Part shown: in pieces, positions 1-9,603 of the stretch
Position numbering within the stretch: position 1 is the stretch's first letter
Layout: each line of letters starts with the position of its first letter
Source: Bacillota bacterium
GTDB lineage: Bacteria > Bacillota > DTU030 > DUMP01
Direction: 5' to 3'
Length of the DNA stretch: 64,000 nucleotides
Assembly: GCA_030154105.1 (NCBI GenBank)
Contig: JASKKP010000002.1
Location: 62,001 to 126,000 of the forward strand
Notes under the pieces: model-generated
Database searches by the model: none
What the model saw: the letters and a program-made list of their open reading frames with translations, nothing else
What the model was told of the DNA's origin: nothing
Position numbers and translations under genes: made by a program

Positions 1-1
1 G

Positions 2-802
2 CCCAGCCTCAGGCTGGCTGCCGGGGCCGAAGTGGAGGTGATTCTGCCGCCTCCTGCTCCACCCGACCTGCGCCCGGAAGCGATGCCGCTTAACATTGTG
101 TACGAGGACGAGCATCTGGTCGTGCTCGATAAGCCGGCCGGCCTGGTGGTGCACCCTGCGCCGGGCCATCCCGGGGGTACGCTGGTGAACGCCTTGCTGG
201 CCCACTGTGGCTCCGAACTCGCCGGCATCGGCGGGGTGCTTCGGCCGGGCATTGTCCACCGACTGGACAAGGACACCTCCGGCCTCATGGTGGTGGCGAA
301 AAGTGAGGCAGCGCACCGAGGTCTGAGCGCGGCCATCAAGGCGCGCAAAGTTGAGCGCGCGTACCTGGCCCTGGCCTTTGGCGAGCTTAAACCGGACGTC
401 AGCACGGTAGATGCGCCCATCGGCCGGCATCCGGTGCAGCGCAAAAAGATGGCGGTGGTGGAGCGGGGCGGCCGGCCGGCGCGCACGCGCCTTCGCGTCC
501 TGGAACGTTTTCCCGGCTATACCTACCTGGAGGCCACCCTGGAGACAGGGCGAACCCATCAAATTCGGGTGCATTTGGCCTTCATCGGGCATCCGGTGGT
601 GGGCGATCCGGTATACGGACGTCGGCAGGGGAACCTGGGGTTAAATAGACAGTTCCTGCATGCGGCACGCCTCAGCTTTACCCATCCGGTGAGCGGCAAA
701 GAGCTTAGTTTTTCCAGTTCCCTTCCTCAGGACCTAGCCCTTGTGTTGGCACGCCTGCGGCAAGAAAAATGCGGGGATGGGCAAAAACCGCTTGACGAAT
801 GA
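2..802 (+). CDS. rluD: 23S rRNA pseudouridine synthase RluD family, 5' truncated by window edge
   Basis: Converts uridines in 23S rRNA helix 69 to pseudouridine in the RluD family. The open frame runs from base 2 with no start, and its first residues (PSLRLAAGAEVEV) look like the end of an N-terminal S4 RNA-binding domain, so the gene begins left of the window. The catalytic motif HRLDKDTSG lies near bases 258-285; its Asp is the nucleophile. The linker into the catalytic domain (IVYEDEHLVVLDKPAGLVVHP) is typical. The stop overlaps the -35 region of the pyrR promoter. RluB/RluC-like specificity cannot be excluded, but neighbouring pyrR matches the usual rluD-pyrR-uraA order of Firmicutes. Confidence 0.93.
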   Translation, partial: PSLRLAAGAEVEVILPPPAPPDLRPEAMPLNIVYEDEHLVVLDKPAGLVVHPAPGHPGGTLVNALLAHCGSELAGIGGVLRPGIVHRLDKDTSGLMVVAKSEAAHRGLSAAIKARKVERAYLALAFGELKPDVSTVDAPIGRHPVQRKKMAVVERGGRPARTRLRVLERFPGYTYLEATLETGRTHQIRVHLAFIGHPVVGDPVYGRRQGNLGLNRQFLHAARLSFTHPVSGKELSFSSSLPQDLALVLARLRQEKCGDGQKPLDE

Positions 803-820
803 AAAAGAGCGTGGTAGAAT
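792..820 (+). promoter_or_regulatory. sigma-A promoter of pyrR
   Basis: TTGACG (792-797), a 17-base spacer and TAGAAT (815-820). It overlaps the last codons of rluD and lies just ahead of the PyrR attenuator, so pyrR transcription should start near 827. Confidence 0.75.
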
Positions 821-838
821 CAGGCTAGCTGAAAAGAG

Positions 839-869
839 CCTTGAAACTAGTCCCGTGAGGCTAGTAAGG
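839..869 (+). promoter_or_regulatory. PyrR-binding anti-antiterminator of the pyrR leader
   Basis: CCTT (839-842) and ACTAG (846-850) pair with CTAGT (861-865) and AAGG (866-869), leaving the loop sequence TCCCGTGAGG, which matches the PyrR recognition loop known from Bacillus pyr leaders. In that family, UMP-loaded PyrR stabilises this hairpin, letting the downstream terminator form. The 12-mer GTCCCGTGAGGC (850-861) recurs exactly in the second leader at 1491-1502. Confidence 0.88.
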
Positions 870-880
870 AACGGAAAAAG

Positions 881-909
881 AGCCTTCCTGCTGGCCGCGG
901 GAAGGCTTT
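881..909 (+). terminator. pyrR leader attenuator terminator
   Basis: AGCCTTCC (881-888) pairs with GGAAGGCT (900-907), followed by a short T run. It sits directly upstream of pyrR and downstream of the PyrR-binding hairpin, as expected for a conditional terminator. Confidence 0.85.
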
Positions 910-917
910 TAAGCTAG

Positions 918-1469
<552 letters not shown>

Positions 1470-1477
1470 GCGAAAAA

Positions 1478-1512
1478 CCCCTTTAAGGCGGTCCCGTGAG
1501 GCCGGTAAGGGG
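1478..1512 (+). promoter_or_regulatory. PyrR-binding anti-antiterminator before uraA
   Basis: CCCCTT (1478-1483) pairs with AAGGGG (1507-1512), enclosing GTCCCGTGAGGC (1491-1502), identical to the loop of the pyrR leader. The 3' part, CCGGTAAGGGGGAGG, can alternatively pair with the 5' arm of the downstream terminator, giving the antiterminator. Confidence 0.88.
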
Positions 1513-1525
1513 GAGGAAAAAAGGC

Positions 1526-1562
1526 AACCTCCTTACCGGCACCGCCCGGTAAGGAGGTTTTT
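1526..1562 (+). terminator. uraA leader attenuator terminator
   Basis: A perfect 14-bp stem: AACCTCCTTACCGG (1526-1539) and CCGGTAAGGAGGTT (1546-1559) around a 6-base loop, with a T run to 1562. It is located between pyrR and uraA and is mutually exclusive with the antiterminator pairing. Confidence 0.9.
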
Positions 1563-1593
1563 CTATACAACCACAAAAAGAGGAGGAGTAAGC

Positions 1594-2922
1594 ATGCGGC
1601 GAGTCATCGACGTGGACGAGCGCCTTCCCCTGCTCACGACCCTGCCCCTTAGCCTGCAGCACCTGTTTGCCATGTTCGGGGCCACCATCCTAGTTCCCAT
1701 CTTGACGGGGCTTAATCCATCCCTCGCCCTTCTCGGCAGCGGGCTCGGAACCTTCACCTACATCATCTGCACTAAGGGCAAAATTCCTGCCTATCTTGGT
1801 TCTTCCTTCGCCTTCATCGTTCCCATCATCGTAGCCAGCAAGTACTACGGCGTCCAGGCGGCCTTGGGCGGCGGTGTGGCGGCCGGCTTGGTGTACATGG
1901 CCGTGGCGGCTATCATCCACAAGGCCGGGACGGCCTGGATCGATCGCTTCCTGCCGCCCGTGGTGGTGGGTTCTGTAGTTATCGTTATCGGCCTCGCCCT
2001 GGCGCGCACGGCGGTAGATATGGCGGGGCTCTTACCTAAAGACGGGCAGGCGATCAACCTCCTGACTTCCCGAAACGTGTGGACGGCCATGTTCACTCTG
2101 GCGGCGGCCGTGGTCGCCTCGGCCTACTTCAAAGGGCTTCTCAACGTCATCCCCGTGCTGATCGGCATTGTGGCCGGCTATATCTTTGCCCTCACCCAGG
2201 GCCTGGTGGATCTCACGCCCGTCCTGGAGGCGAAGTGGTTTGCCCTGCCTCCCTTTATGACCCCCCGCTTCTCGCTCCCGGCCATCCTCCTCATCGCGCC
2301 GGTGGCGGTGGTGAGCATTACGGAGCATATCGGGCACCTTTTGGTGACGAACAACATCGTGGGGCGCGACTTCACCAAGGACCCGGGTCTCGACCGCTCC
2401 ATCCTGGGCGACGGTCTGGCCACCTCGCTCGCCTCGCTCTTCGGCGGGCCGCCGAACACCACTTACGGTGAGAACATCGGCGTGATGGCCATCACCCGTG
2501 TCTACAGTGTATGGGTTATCGGGTGGGCGGCGGCCCTGGCCGTAGTCCTTTCCTTCGTGCAGAAACTCGGCGTGGCCATCCAGACGATTCCCACTCCTGT
2601 CCTCGGCGGCATTTCCATCCTCCTCTTCGGGACCATCGCTGCCGCCGGCGTGCGCATGCTGGTGGAAAGCCAGGTGGACTTTTCCGAGACGCGTAACCTC
2701 ATTCTGGCCTCGGTGATCCTGGTAATCGGCATCGGGGGCGCCGAGCTCACCATCGGCAACTTCAGCATCCACGGAATGCCGCTTGCGACCCTGATCGGCA
2801 TCGTGCTCAACCTCATCCTGCCTACGCCGCAAGCAGAAAAGGGAACAAAGGCCGCTCCGGCAGTGCGTAGCGAGGCCGAGCTTGCCGACGACCCCACCGC
2901 CAAAGCCGCTGCCGGGCGGTAA
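1594..2922 (+). CDS. uraA: uracil permease (NCS2 family)
   Basis: Imports uracil across the cytoplasmic membrane, probably with protons, feeding the salvage activity of PyrR. The 442-residue protein is almost entirely hydrophobic helices, and NCS2 features are visible: the N-terminal QHLFAMFGATILVPILTG segment, the SITEHIGH motif whose Glu/His line the uracil site in UraA, and FGGPPNTTYGENIGVMA with the second conserved Glu. The ATG at 1594 follows GAGGAGG. It lies behind its own PyrR attenuator, so it is expected to be repressed when pyrimidines are plentiful. A xanthine/uracil relative is less likely given the pyr context. Confidence 0.95.
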   Translation: MRRVIDVDERLPLLTTLPLSLQHLFAMFGATILVPILTGLNPSLALLGSGLGTFTYIICTKGKIPAYLGSSFAFIVPIIVASKYYGVQAALGGGVAAGLVYMAVAAIIHKAGTAWIDRFLPPVVVGSVVIVIGLALARTAVDMAGLLPKDGQAINLLTSRNVWTAMFTLAAAVVASAYFKGLLNVIPVLIGIVAGYIFALTQGLVDLTPVLEAKWFALPPFMTPRFSLPAILLIAPVAVVSITEHIGHLLVTNNIVGRDFTKDPGLDRSILGDGLATSLASLFGGPPNTTYGENIGVMAITRVYSVWVIGWAAALAVVLSFVQKLGVAIQTIPTPVLGGISILLFGTIAAAGVRMLVESQVDFSETRNLILASVILVIGIGGAELTIGNFSIHGMPLATLIGIVLNLILPTPQAEKGTKAAPAVRSEAELADDPTAKAAAGR

Positions 2923-2953
2923 AGCAGTACGCCGTGCTTTAAAGGCCCAGGCG

Positions 2954-2989
2954 AAAAGCCCTCAGGAGAGTTTACTCCGGAGGGCTTTT
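2954..2989. terminator. bidirectional terminator between uraA and rqcH
   Basis: AAAAGCCCTC (2954-2963) pairs with GAGGGCTTTT (2980-2989), with inner GGAG/CTCC pairing. A and T runs flank both sides, so it can stop transcription from either strand. It overlaps the last codons of the minus-strand gene. Confidence 0.85.
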
Positions 2990-4728
2990 ATCTTTTCCTC
3001 CGCCGGCGTTACGTACACCGTACGTTGGTGGTCGTAGATCACGAATCCCGGCCGGGCGCCGGCCGGTTTTCGCACATGGCGGCAGTGGGTGTAGTCCACC
3101 GGCACTTGCGACGAATGCCGGGCGCGGCTGTAATAGGCGGCCAGGAGGGCCGCTTCGTAGATAGTTTCTTCGGGCGGGAACTTTCCCTCCGGGCAACGCA
3201 CCACCACGTGGGCCCCCGGAATATCTTTAGCATGAAACCAGAGGTCCTCCGGCTTGGCCTGCCGCAGGGTGAGGCGATCGTTCTGCCGGTTGTTGCGTCC
3301 CACCAGGATCGTCCAGCCGGCCGACGAATAAAAGGTGAGGGGCTGCGAGCGCGTCTGGTGCGCCTGATTGCCGGCACGGTTAGGCTCTGGGTTTTTCAGA
3401 TAACCTTCTTTCTCGAGCTCTGCCTTTATCTCTTCCAGATCGGCCAAGTCCTCGGCTGCGTCTAGTGCCAGCCCCACGCTTTCTAGGTAGTTAAGCTCCT
3501 CCCTATCGCGTGCCGCCTGTTCGCGCGCGGCAAGGAGGGTTTTCTTGGCCTTGGCGAACCGGCGGAAATAAACTTGGGCGTTCTTAGGCGGCGTAAAGCG
3601 CGGGTCGAGCGGGATGCGTACGGGGGCGCCCGTCTCCCAATCTTCCAGTTCTACCTCGGTGGTCCCGGCCGGGATCCGGTAGGCGTTGGCCAAAAGGAGC
3701 TCGCCGAAACGCCGGTACTTTTCGCTTGCGCTCGCCTCCCGCACGGCTTCTAGGTGAAGCCCCAGCTTCTTTTCCACCCGTTCCTGGGCCCGCTTGAGCC
3801 AGCTCATAAGATTCTGCCGGGTTGAGGTAAAGCGCTCCTCTTCTTCTTTCTTCGCGTAAAAAAAGTCTAAGGCAGCGCTCATAGTAGGGAAGGTTTCCCT
3901 CGGGAAGGCACCCAATAAGGTCAAAGGAAAAGGGGCCACCTCAAGCGCCTTGCCTTCAGGGCTTAGGTAAACCGTGGGGCTCCACCTGCCGTTGGCAATT
4001 TGTTCCCTGAGCTCAGTTAAAGCCTGCCAGAGCCTTTCGAGGTCGGCGCGGGAGGCCGCTTTCACGTTCAGTTCTTCGTCCAGCCCGGCGCGCACCACCA
4101 CCTCGCGGGCGAGGAGCGGGCTGAAACCGGCTACTGTGCCGACGAGAGCCTTAACAACTTCATTTTTCTGCGCCTGCAGCTTGGAATAAAAAGCTAGCTC
4201 GGTCAGGTCTTCGAGCAGCGGCTTCTCTAAGGGCGGCGGGTTGCGGTAAGGAAGGCCCGGCAAGACCTCGCGGAAGCGGTTGACCTCTTCCGTTACGTGT
4301 TTGATGGCCTCCAGGATGAGGCCGGAGGCATTATTTACCAAGATGATGTTGCTGTGTTTACCCATAATCTCGGCGATAAGCTCGAGCTGCACCCGCTCCC
4401 CCAGCTCGTCGCGCCCCTCAAACTTCAGGCCCACAATGCGTTCGCCCGGCGGGCGCCGAATGCCGGTAAGGCGGGCTCCTTCCAGGTGGCGCCTGAGGTA
4501 CATGCAGAAAGCGGGAGGGGTCGGAGGATTGGCCTGCGCGCGGGTGGTAATATGGAGCCGGGCCCGCTCGGGGTGGGCGCTCAGAAGCAAGCGAACGTTT
4601 TCGCCTTCTAAGCGCAGCGTAAGGACAAGTTCCAGGCGGGCGGGCTGGTAAACTTTGAGAACGCGGCTTCCCGAGAGCCCATCCAGTTCCGGTTTCAGAG
4701 CCGTCAGAACTGTGGCATCGAAGGGCAT
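2962..4728 (-). CDS. rqcH: NFACT family protein, Rqc2/RqcH-like (FbpA-type)
   Basis: Ribosome-associated quality-control factor that in Bacillus recruits tRNA-Ala to stalled 50S subunits to add alanine tails; older annotations call it fibronectin-binding protein FbpA. At 588 residues it has the full NFACT layout: N-terminal NFACT-N domain (about 1-140, with LIAEIMGKHSNIILV), a middle helical and coiled-coil part (about 290-440) and the C-terminal NFACT-R domain with DLWFHAKDIPGAHVVVR near residue 495. It stands alone on the minus strand, divergent from the calcium ATPase. Assignment to the family is certain; the RQC role is inferred from Bacillus. Confidence 0.92.
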   Translation of the reverse strand: MPFDATVLTALKPELDGLSGSRVLKVYQPARLELVLTLRLEGENVRLLLSAHPERARLHITTRAQANPPTPPAFCMYLRRHLEGARLTGIRRPPGERIVGLKFEGRDELGERVQLELIAEIMGKHSNIILVNNASGLILEAIKHVTEEVNRFREVLPGLPYRNPPPLEKPLLEDLTELAFYSKLQAQKNEVVKALVGTVAGFSPLLAREVVVRAGLDEELNVKAASRADLERLWQALTELREQIANGRWSPTVYLSPEGKALEVAPFPLTLLGAFPRETFPTMSAALDFFYAKKEEEERFTSTRQNLMSWLKRAQERVEKKLGLHLEAVREASASEKYRRFGELLLANAYRIPAGTTEVELEDWETGAPVRIPLDPRFTPPKNAQVYFRRFAKAKKTLLAAREQAARDREELNYLESVGLALDAAEDLADLEEIKAELEKEGYLKNPEPNRAGNQAHQTRSQPLTFYSSAGWTILVGRNNRQNDRLTLRQAKPEDLWFHAKDIPGAHVVVRCPEGKFPPEETIYEAALLAAYYSRARHSSQVPVDYTHCRHVRKPAGARPGFVIYDHQRTVYVTPAEEKIKALRSKLS

Positions 4729-4762
4729 GCTATCGACCTCTTGCTCTTCAAACTTACACTTC

Positions 4763-4792
4763 AGTATAACCCGGCCGGGCGAGGGGGGTCAA
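4763..4792 (-). promoter_or_regulatory. sigma-A promoter of rqcH
   Basis: On the minus strand TTGACC (4787-4792), an 18-base spacer and TATACT (4763-4768), 35 bases ahead of the rqcH start codon. Confidence 0.6.
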
Positions 4793-4866
4793 TTTGGCCG
4801 GGTCATTTTTTCTGCCTTCTGGGCATAGGGATTCTTGGGAATAAGCCCCAAGGAGGGGAGAACTCT

Positions 4867-7521
4867 GTGCAACCCTGGCATGCTTGGCCGCTTTCCGACT
4901 TGATCGCCTACCTGAAGACAGACCCGGGGGCCGGGCTGGAGCCGGCCCAGGCCCGCCAAAGGCTCCTTATATATGGACCGAATCAACTTCCGGCCGGCCG
5001 TAAGGCAGGCGCGCTCAAGCTTTTCCTTGCTCAGTTTGAAGACTTCATGGTGCTGGTACTCCTTGTCGCGGCCGTGCTTTCTCTTTTCCTGGGCGAGTGG
5101 TACGACGCCATCACCATTTTGGCCATCGTCGTACTCAATGCCGTGCTCGGTTTCTTCCAAGAGTACCGGGCAGAGCGCTCCCTATCTGCTCTAAGGAGGC
5201 TTACCGCTCCCCGGGCCCGCTGCCGCCGTGCTTTCCTGGAGGTAGACGTGCCGGCGGCGGAAGTGGTGCCGGGCGACCTCCTTTTACTTGCGGCCGGCGA
5301 CCGGGTAGCGGCGGACGCCCGCCTGGTGAGGGCCTGGGATCTGGCCTGCGATGAGTCGGCCCTTACAGGTGAATCGGTGCCGGTGGCCAAAGAAGTGTGC
5401 GAACTACCGGCCGAGACGGCTCTGGCGGAAAGGCGCAACCTGGTTTACGCCGGCACGCTGGTTACGCGTGGCAGGGCGGAAGCGGTAGTGGTGGCCACGG
5501 GGCTCGGCACCGAGACGGGTCAAATCGCCCGCCTCCTTGGCAAGCACAAAGAAGAGTCCACCCCCCTTGAGCAGCGGTTGGACCATTTGGGCCGAGTCCT
5601 CGTAGCCGGCTGCATCGCCATCTGCGCCCTGGTCGTGGCCCTAGGGCTGAGGCGCGGAGGTTCAGCCTTAGAACTTATCATGGCGGGGATAAGCTTGGCC
5701 GTAGCCGCAATTCCGGAAGGGCTACCGGCCGTGGTGACCCTGGCCCTGGCCGTGGGAGTCCAGCGCATGGTGCGCCGGCGCGCCATTTTGCGCAAACTGC
5801 CGGCGGTGGAGACCTTAGGTTGTGCCACGGTGATCTGCGCCGACAAGACGGGTACCCTCACGGAAAACCGTATGACGGTACGGGAAATCCGGGCAGCAGA
5901 CGGGAAACTCGCCCTTACTATTGGTGCGCTCTGCAACGATGCCACCTTAAAGCGGGAGGGGATCGGCATCGGTTCCCTCTGGCGCGGACGGCGCGCAGGG
6001 GGAGAGAAGTGGAGCGCCGCTGGTGATCCTACCGAGGCGGCGCTTCTTGTCGCCGCCGCCGAGGCCGGGCTGGTGCGTGGTTTTCTCGAGCAGGCTCATC
6101 CACGGCTGGGTGAGATCCCCTTCGACTCCTACCGCAAGCTCATGAGCACTGCCCACCGGTGGGGGAAGGGGGTACGCCTTCTGGTCAAGGGCGCTCCCGA
6201 TGTGGTACTGGAACGCTGCCAAAACTATGATGACGGCAGGGGCGCCGTGCCTTTGGATGCCCGGGCGAAGGCGGAGTGGCTGGGGCAGAACGAAGAGCTG
6301 GCCGGGCGGGCCCTGCGGGTGCTGGCCGTCGCCTACCGCGACCTCCCTGCCTGGGGCGGCGAGCTCCACCCCAACTTGGAAAGCGAGCTTACCTTGGTCG
6401 GGCTCGTCGGGCTGAGCGATCCGCTTCGCCCCGGCGTGCGCGAGGCAATTGCCCGCTGCCGCCGGGCCGGAATCAAGACCGTCATGATCACCGGCGACCA
6501 TCCTACCACAGCCGTGGCCGTGGCCAAGGAGCTTGGTCTTCCCTGGGAGCAGGGCGTGGCCACCGGGGCGGAGCTCGAGAGCTGGAGCCAACGTGAGCTG
6601 GAGAAGTGGGCGGGGAGGATCGCCGTCTACGCCCGGGTTAGCCCGCGCCACAAACTCCGGATCGTGCGGGCCTTAAAGAGGCGCGGACACGTTGTGGCCA
6701 TGACTGGTGACGGGATCAACGACGCTCCCGCCATAAAGGAGGCGGACATCGGCGTGGCCATGGGGCAGGCCGGAACGGATATAGCCAAGGAAGCCTCGGC
6801 CATGATAATCGAGGACGATAACTTCACCACCATAGTGGCCGCGGTAGAGGAAGGGCGCGCCGTCTACGACAACATTCGCAAATTCATCCGTTATCTTCTC
6901 ACCTGTAACATGGGTGAAGTGATGACCATGCTCCTCGCTGCGGTGTTCGGCCTACCGCTTCCCCTTCTTCCCATACAAATCCTCTGGGTAAACCTGGTGA
7001 CTGACGGCCTCCCTGCGCTGGCCCTGGGCTTCGACCCGCCGGCTCCGGACATTATGGAGCGCCCGCCCAGGCACCCCGGCGAGAGCATCCTTTCCCGGGG
7101 CCTAGCCGGCAAAGTGCTTGCGCGCGGTCTGGGGATCGGCCTTCTTACCGTGGGCGTTTTTGTCCTGGCCGCTAGAGCGGGCGGAGGAATTGAGCGCGCG
7201 CGTACCATGGCCTTTACCGTGCTTGTGCTGCAGCAGCTCTTTTATGTGTTCGAGTGCCGTTCGGAGACCAAGCCGATCTTTGCCGTCGGGCTTTTTAGCA
7301 ACCCGTATCTCCTGGTGGCAGCTGCCCTCTCTTTGGCCATGCAACTAGGCGCTTTGTACCACCCGTTTCTTAAGGTCGTCTTTCACACAGAGGCACCCGC
7401 AGGCCGTGAGTGGGCACTCCTTTTGCTGGTAGCAGGAGGACCGTTTTTGTGGCAGGGAGTGCTTTGGGCCTCCGGGTGGACAGAAAAGGGTGAGCTTGAT
7501 ATAATGGGTAATAATACATGA
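4867..7521 (+). CDS. calcium-transporting P-type ATPase (SERCA/PMR1-like, P2A)
   Basis: ATP-driven efflux of Ca2+ across the cytoplasmic membrane. The 884-residue protein shows TGES (167-170) in the actuator domain, the phosphorylation motif DKTGTLT with Asp at about 326, and TGDGINDAP (613-621). Ca2+-ligand motifs known from SERCA are kept: PEGL (283-286, M4), NMGEV (M5) and NLVTDGLPA (M6), which argues for Ca2+ rather than Na+/K+ or Mg2+. The GTG at 4867 was chosen because AAGGAGGGG precedes it; upstream in-frame sequence is not protein-like. It carries the promoter of dapF in its last codons. Mn2+ transport is possible. Confidence 0.92.
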   Translation: MQPWHAWPLSDLIAYLKTDPGAGLEPAQARQRLLIYGPNQLPAGRKAGALKLFLAQFEDFMVLVLLVAAVLSLFLGEWYDAITILAIVVLNAVLGFFQEYRAERSLSALRRLTAPRARCRRAFLEVDVPAAEVVPGDLLLLAAGDRVAADARLVRAWDLACDESALTGESVPVAKEVCELPAETALAERRNLVYAGTLVTRGRAEAVVVATGLGTETGQIARLLGKHKEESTPLEQRLDHLGRVLVAGCIAICALVVALGLRRGGSALELIMAGISLAVAAIPEGLPAVVTLALAVGVQRMVRRRAILRKLPAVETLGCATVICADKTGTLTENRMTVREIRAADGKLALTIGALCNDATLKREGIGIGSLWRGRRAGGEKWSAAGDPTEAALLVAAAEAGLVRGFLEQAHPRLGEIPFDSYRKLMSTAHRWGKGVRLLVKGAPDVVLERCQNYDDGRGAVPLDARAKAEWLGQNEELAGRALRVLAVAYRDLPAWGGELHPNLESELTLVGLVGLSDPLRPGVREAIARCRRAGIKTVMITGDHPTTAVAVAKELGLPWEQGVATGAELESWSQRELEKWAGRIAVYARVSPRHKLRIVRALKRRGHVVAMTGDGINDAPAIKEADIGVAMGQAGTDIAKEASAMIIEDDNFTTIVAAVEEGRAVYDNIRKFIRYLLTCNMGEVMTMLLAAVFGLPLPLLPIQILWVNLVTDGLPALALGFDPPAPDIMERPPRHPGESILSRGLAGKVLARGLGIGLLTVGVFVLAARAGGGIERARTMAFTVLVLQQLFYVFECRSETKPIFAVGLFSNPYLLVAAALSLAMQLGALYHPFLKVVFHTEAPAGREWALLLLVAGGPFLWQGVLWASGWTEKGELDIMGNNT
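7477..7505 (+). promoter_or_regulatory. sigma-A promoter of the dapF operon
   Basis: TGGACA (7477-7482), a 17-base spacer and a perfect TATAAT (7500-7505). It lies inside the 3' end of the calcium ATPase gene, 32 bases before the dapF start. Confidence 0.7.
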
Positions 7522-7537
7522 AAGTGGGGCCTTGAAC

Positions 7538-8392
7538 GTGCATTTTCACAAAATCCACGGTCTAGGGAATGATTTTGTCCTTACCCGGGATTTGGATCCT
7601 GTCCGGCACGATCTGGCCCAGGCGGCGCGGGTCCTGTGCGACCGGCATTTTGGCGTTGGTGCCGATGGCCTGATCGTGGTGCTCCCAGGCGAGCGGGCGG
7701 ACTTTCGCATGCGTATCTTTAACCCCGACGGCAGCGAGGCCGAAATGTGCGGTAACGGGATTCGCTGCTTTGCCAAGTACGTGTACGAAGAAGGGCTCAC
7801 TCAAAAAACGGCCCTTACCGTGGAGACGCTAGCCGGTATTATCAAACCAGAGCTTAAAGTCGTCGGGGGCAGGGTGGCGGAGGTACGGGTGGATATGGGC
7901 CGGCCGCGCTTTGCGGCCGACGAGATCCCGGTCGTGGGTTTCGGTCGAGGCCCGGTAAAGGATGCCCGGATAGAGGTAGAAGGAACCGGCGTGTTTTTCA
8001 CCGCCGTTTCCATGGGCAACCCCCATGCGGTGATTCCGGTGGAGAACCTGACCCAAGTACCGTGGCAGATCCTGGGCCCGGCCTTGGAAAGCCACAGCGC
8101 CTTTCCCCGCAAAACGAACGTAGAATTTGCCCAGGTTTTGGGGCCGCACGAGGTCCGGGTGGTGGTTTGGGAGCGGGGGGCAGGGCCGACGCTGGCCTGT
8201 GGCACCGGGGCGTGCGCTACGGTGGTGGCCCTCGCGCTTACCGGCCGGTTGGACCGGCAGGCCACGGTGCACCTGCCAGGCGGCGACCTGGACATTTTGT
8301 GGGCGGAGGACGACCATGTATACATGACGGGGCCGGCCACCACTGTTTTTGCCGGGGAATACCTGCTTGACCCGACCGAATTTACAAGGTGA
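7538..8392 (+). CDS. dapF: diaminopimelate epimerase
   Basis: Interconverts LL- and meso-diaminopimelate in the cytoplasm, for peptidoglycan and lysine. The 284-residue protein has both catalytic cysteines: C71 in the MCGNGIRC motif and C221 in ACGTGACA. The GTG at 7538 is preferred over TTG at 7532 because GGGG at 7526-7529 is then 8 bases away. The next gene encodes the enzyme that makes LL-diaminopimelate, so the two form a pathway pair. Confidence 0.97.
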   Translation: MHFHKIHGLGNDFVLTRDLDPVRHDLAQAARVLCDRHFGVGADGLIVVLPGERADFRMRIFNPDGSEAEMCGNGIRCFAKYVYEEGLTQKTALTVETLAGIIKPELKVVGGRVAEVRVDMGRPRFAADEIPVVGFGRGPVKDARIEVEGTGVFFTAVSMGNPHAVIPVENLTQVPWQILGPALESHSAFPRKTNVEFAQVLGPHEVRVVVWERGAGPTLACGTGACATVVALALTGRLDRQATVHLPGGDLDILWAEDDHVYMTGPATTVFAGEYLLDPTEFTR

Positions 8393-8420
8393 TAAGAACA
8401 TACTTAAGGAGGTCTTGGCA

Positions 8421-9602
8421 TTGGTACAGCGTGCCAGGCGGATTTCTGCTATTCCCCCTTATCTGTTCGCCGAGATCGACAAACTCAAGGCTGAGGCCAG
8501 GGCACGCGGCGTAGACGTGATCGACCTGGGTATCGGCGATCCGGATATGCCGACCCCTCAGCACGTGGTGGAGGCGCTGGCCGAGGCGGCACGGAATCCG
8601 GCTACCCATCGCTACCCACCTTACGAAGGCCTGCCGGAGCTGAAACAGGCCGTAGCTCGTTGGTACCGGGAGCGCTACGGTGTAGAGCTGGATCCGGAAA
8701 CGGAGGTCCTCGTGCTCATCGGTTCTAAAGAAGGCATTGCCCACGTTTTTTGGGCCTTCGTCGACCCCGGCGATATTACCTTGGTACCGGACCCGGCCTA
8801 TCCGGTCTACCGCACGGGAACGCTTCTGGCAGGCGGCACGCCTTATACCCTGCCCCTTACCCCTGAGCGCGGCTACCTGCCGGACCTCGGCGCGGTGGAC
8901 CCGGAAGTGGCGGACAAGGCCAAGCTTCTCTTCCTCAACTACCCGAATAACCCCACGGCGGCCGTGGCTCCGCCGGAATTCTTCGCGGAAGTGGTGGAGT
9001 TTGCCCGCCGGCATGACATTATCGTCTGCCACGATTTTGCCTACTGCGAAACCACCTTCGACGGTTATCGGGCTCCCAGTTTCCTGGCGACGCCCGGCGC
9101 CAAGGAGGTGGGCATTGAGTTCAACTCCCTTTCCAAGCCGTACAACATGACCGGCTGGCGCGTTGCTTTTGCCGTAGGCAACCGGGAGGTTTTGGCCGCC
9201 CTGTCGGTGATCAAGACCAACATCGATTCCGGGGTATTTAACGCGGTGCAGCTTGCGGCCTGCGCTGCTTTGAACGGCCCGCAGGACGTCATAGAACGCA
9301 TGAACAAAATCTATGCCGGCCGGCGGGATGTCATCATCCAGGGGCTAAACAGCCTGGGCTGGAACCTTAAACCCACCAAGGGCACTTTCTACGTCTGGGC
9401 GCCCGTGCCCGAGGGCTACACTTCCAAATCTTTTGCCGCGCTCCTTCTCGAGCAGGCAGGCGTTAACGTCGCTCCCGGCAACGGTTACGGCGAGCACGGG
9501 GAAGGCTACTTCCGCATCGCCCTCACCGTGGACGAGGACCGCCTGGCCGAGGCGGTAGAACGGATGCGGAAGGCAGGCATCACCTTCACAGGGAAGCGAT
9601 AA
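8421..9602 (+). CDS. dapL: LL-diaminopimelate aminotransferase
   Basis: PLP enzyme of fold type I that converts tetrahydrodipicolinate and glutamate directly to LL-diaminopimelate, bypassing the DapD/E acylation steps. It has 393 residues. [12 protein letters not shown] holds the PLP-binding lysine; the N-terminal [13 protein letters not shown] and NYPNNPT motifs are typical of the DapL/AspC class. The start is TTG at 8421, 8 bases after a perfect AAGGAGG (8406-8412), so the first residues are [19 protein letters not shown]. The neighbour dapF supports DapL over aspartate or alanine aminotransferase, to which it is related. Confidence 0.88.
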   Translation: MVQRARRISAIPPYLFAEIDKLKAEARARGVDVIDLGIGDPDMPTPQHVVEALAEAARNPATHRYPPYEGLPELKQAVARWYRERYGVELDPETEVLVLIGSKEGIAHVFWAFVDPGDITLVPDPAYPVYRTGTLLAGGTPYTLPLTPERGYLPDLGAVDPEVADKAKLLFLNYPNNPTAAVAPPEFFAEVVEFARRHDIIVCHDFAYCETTFDGYRAPSFLATPGAKEVGIEFNSLSKPYNMTGWRVAFAVGNREVLAALSVIKTNIDSGVFNAVQLAACAALNGPQDVIERMNKIYAGRRDVIIQGLNSLGWNLKPTKGTFYVWAPVPEGYTSKSFAALLLEQAGVNVAPGNGYGEHGEGYFRIALTVDEDRLAEAVERMRKAGITFTGKR

Positions 9603-9603
9603 C

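Noticed and set aside
4741..4866. 42-residue N-terminal extension of the calcium ATPase
   Set aside because: It runs over the promoter of the divergent gene and lacks similarity; GTG at 4867 has a strong ribosome-binding site and gives the usual N-terminus.
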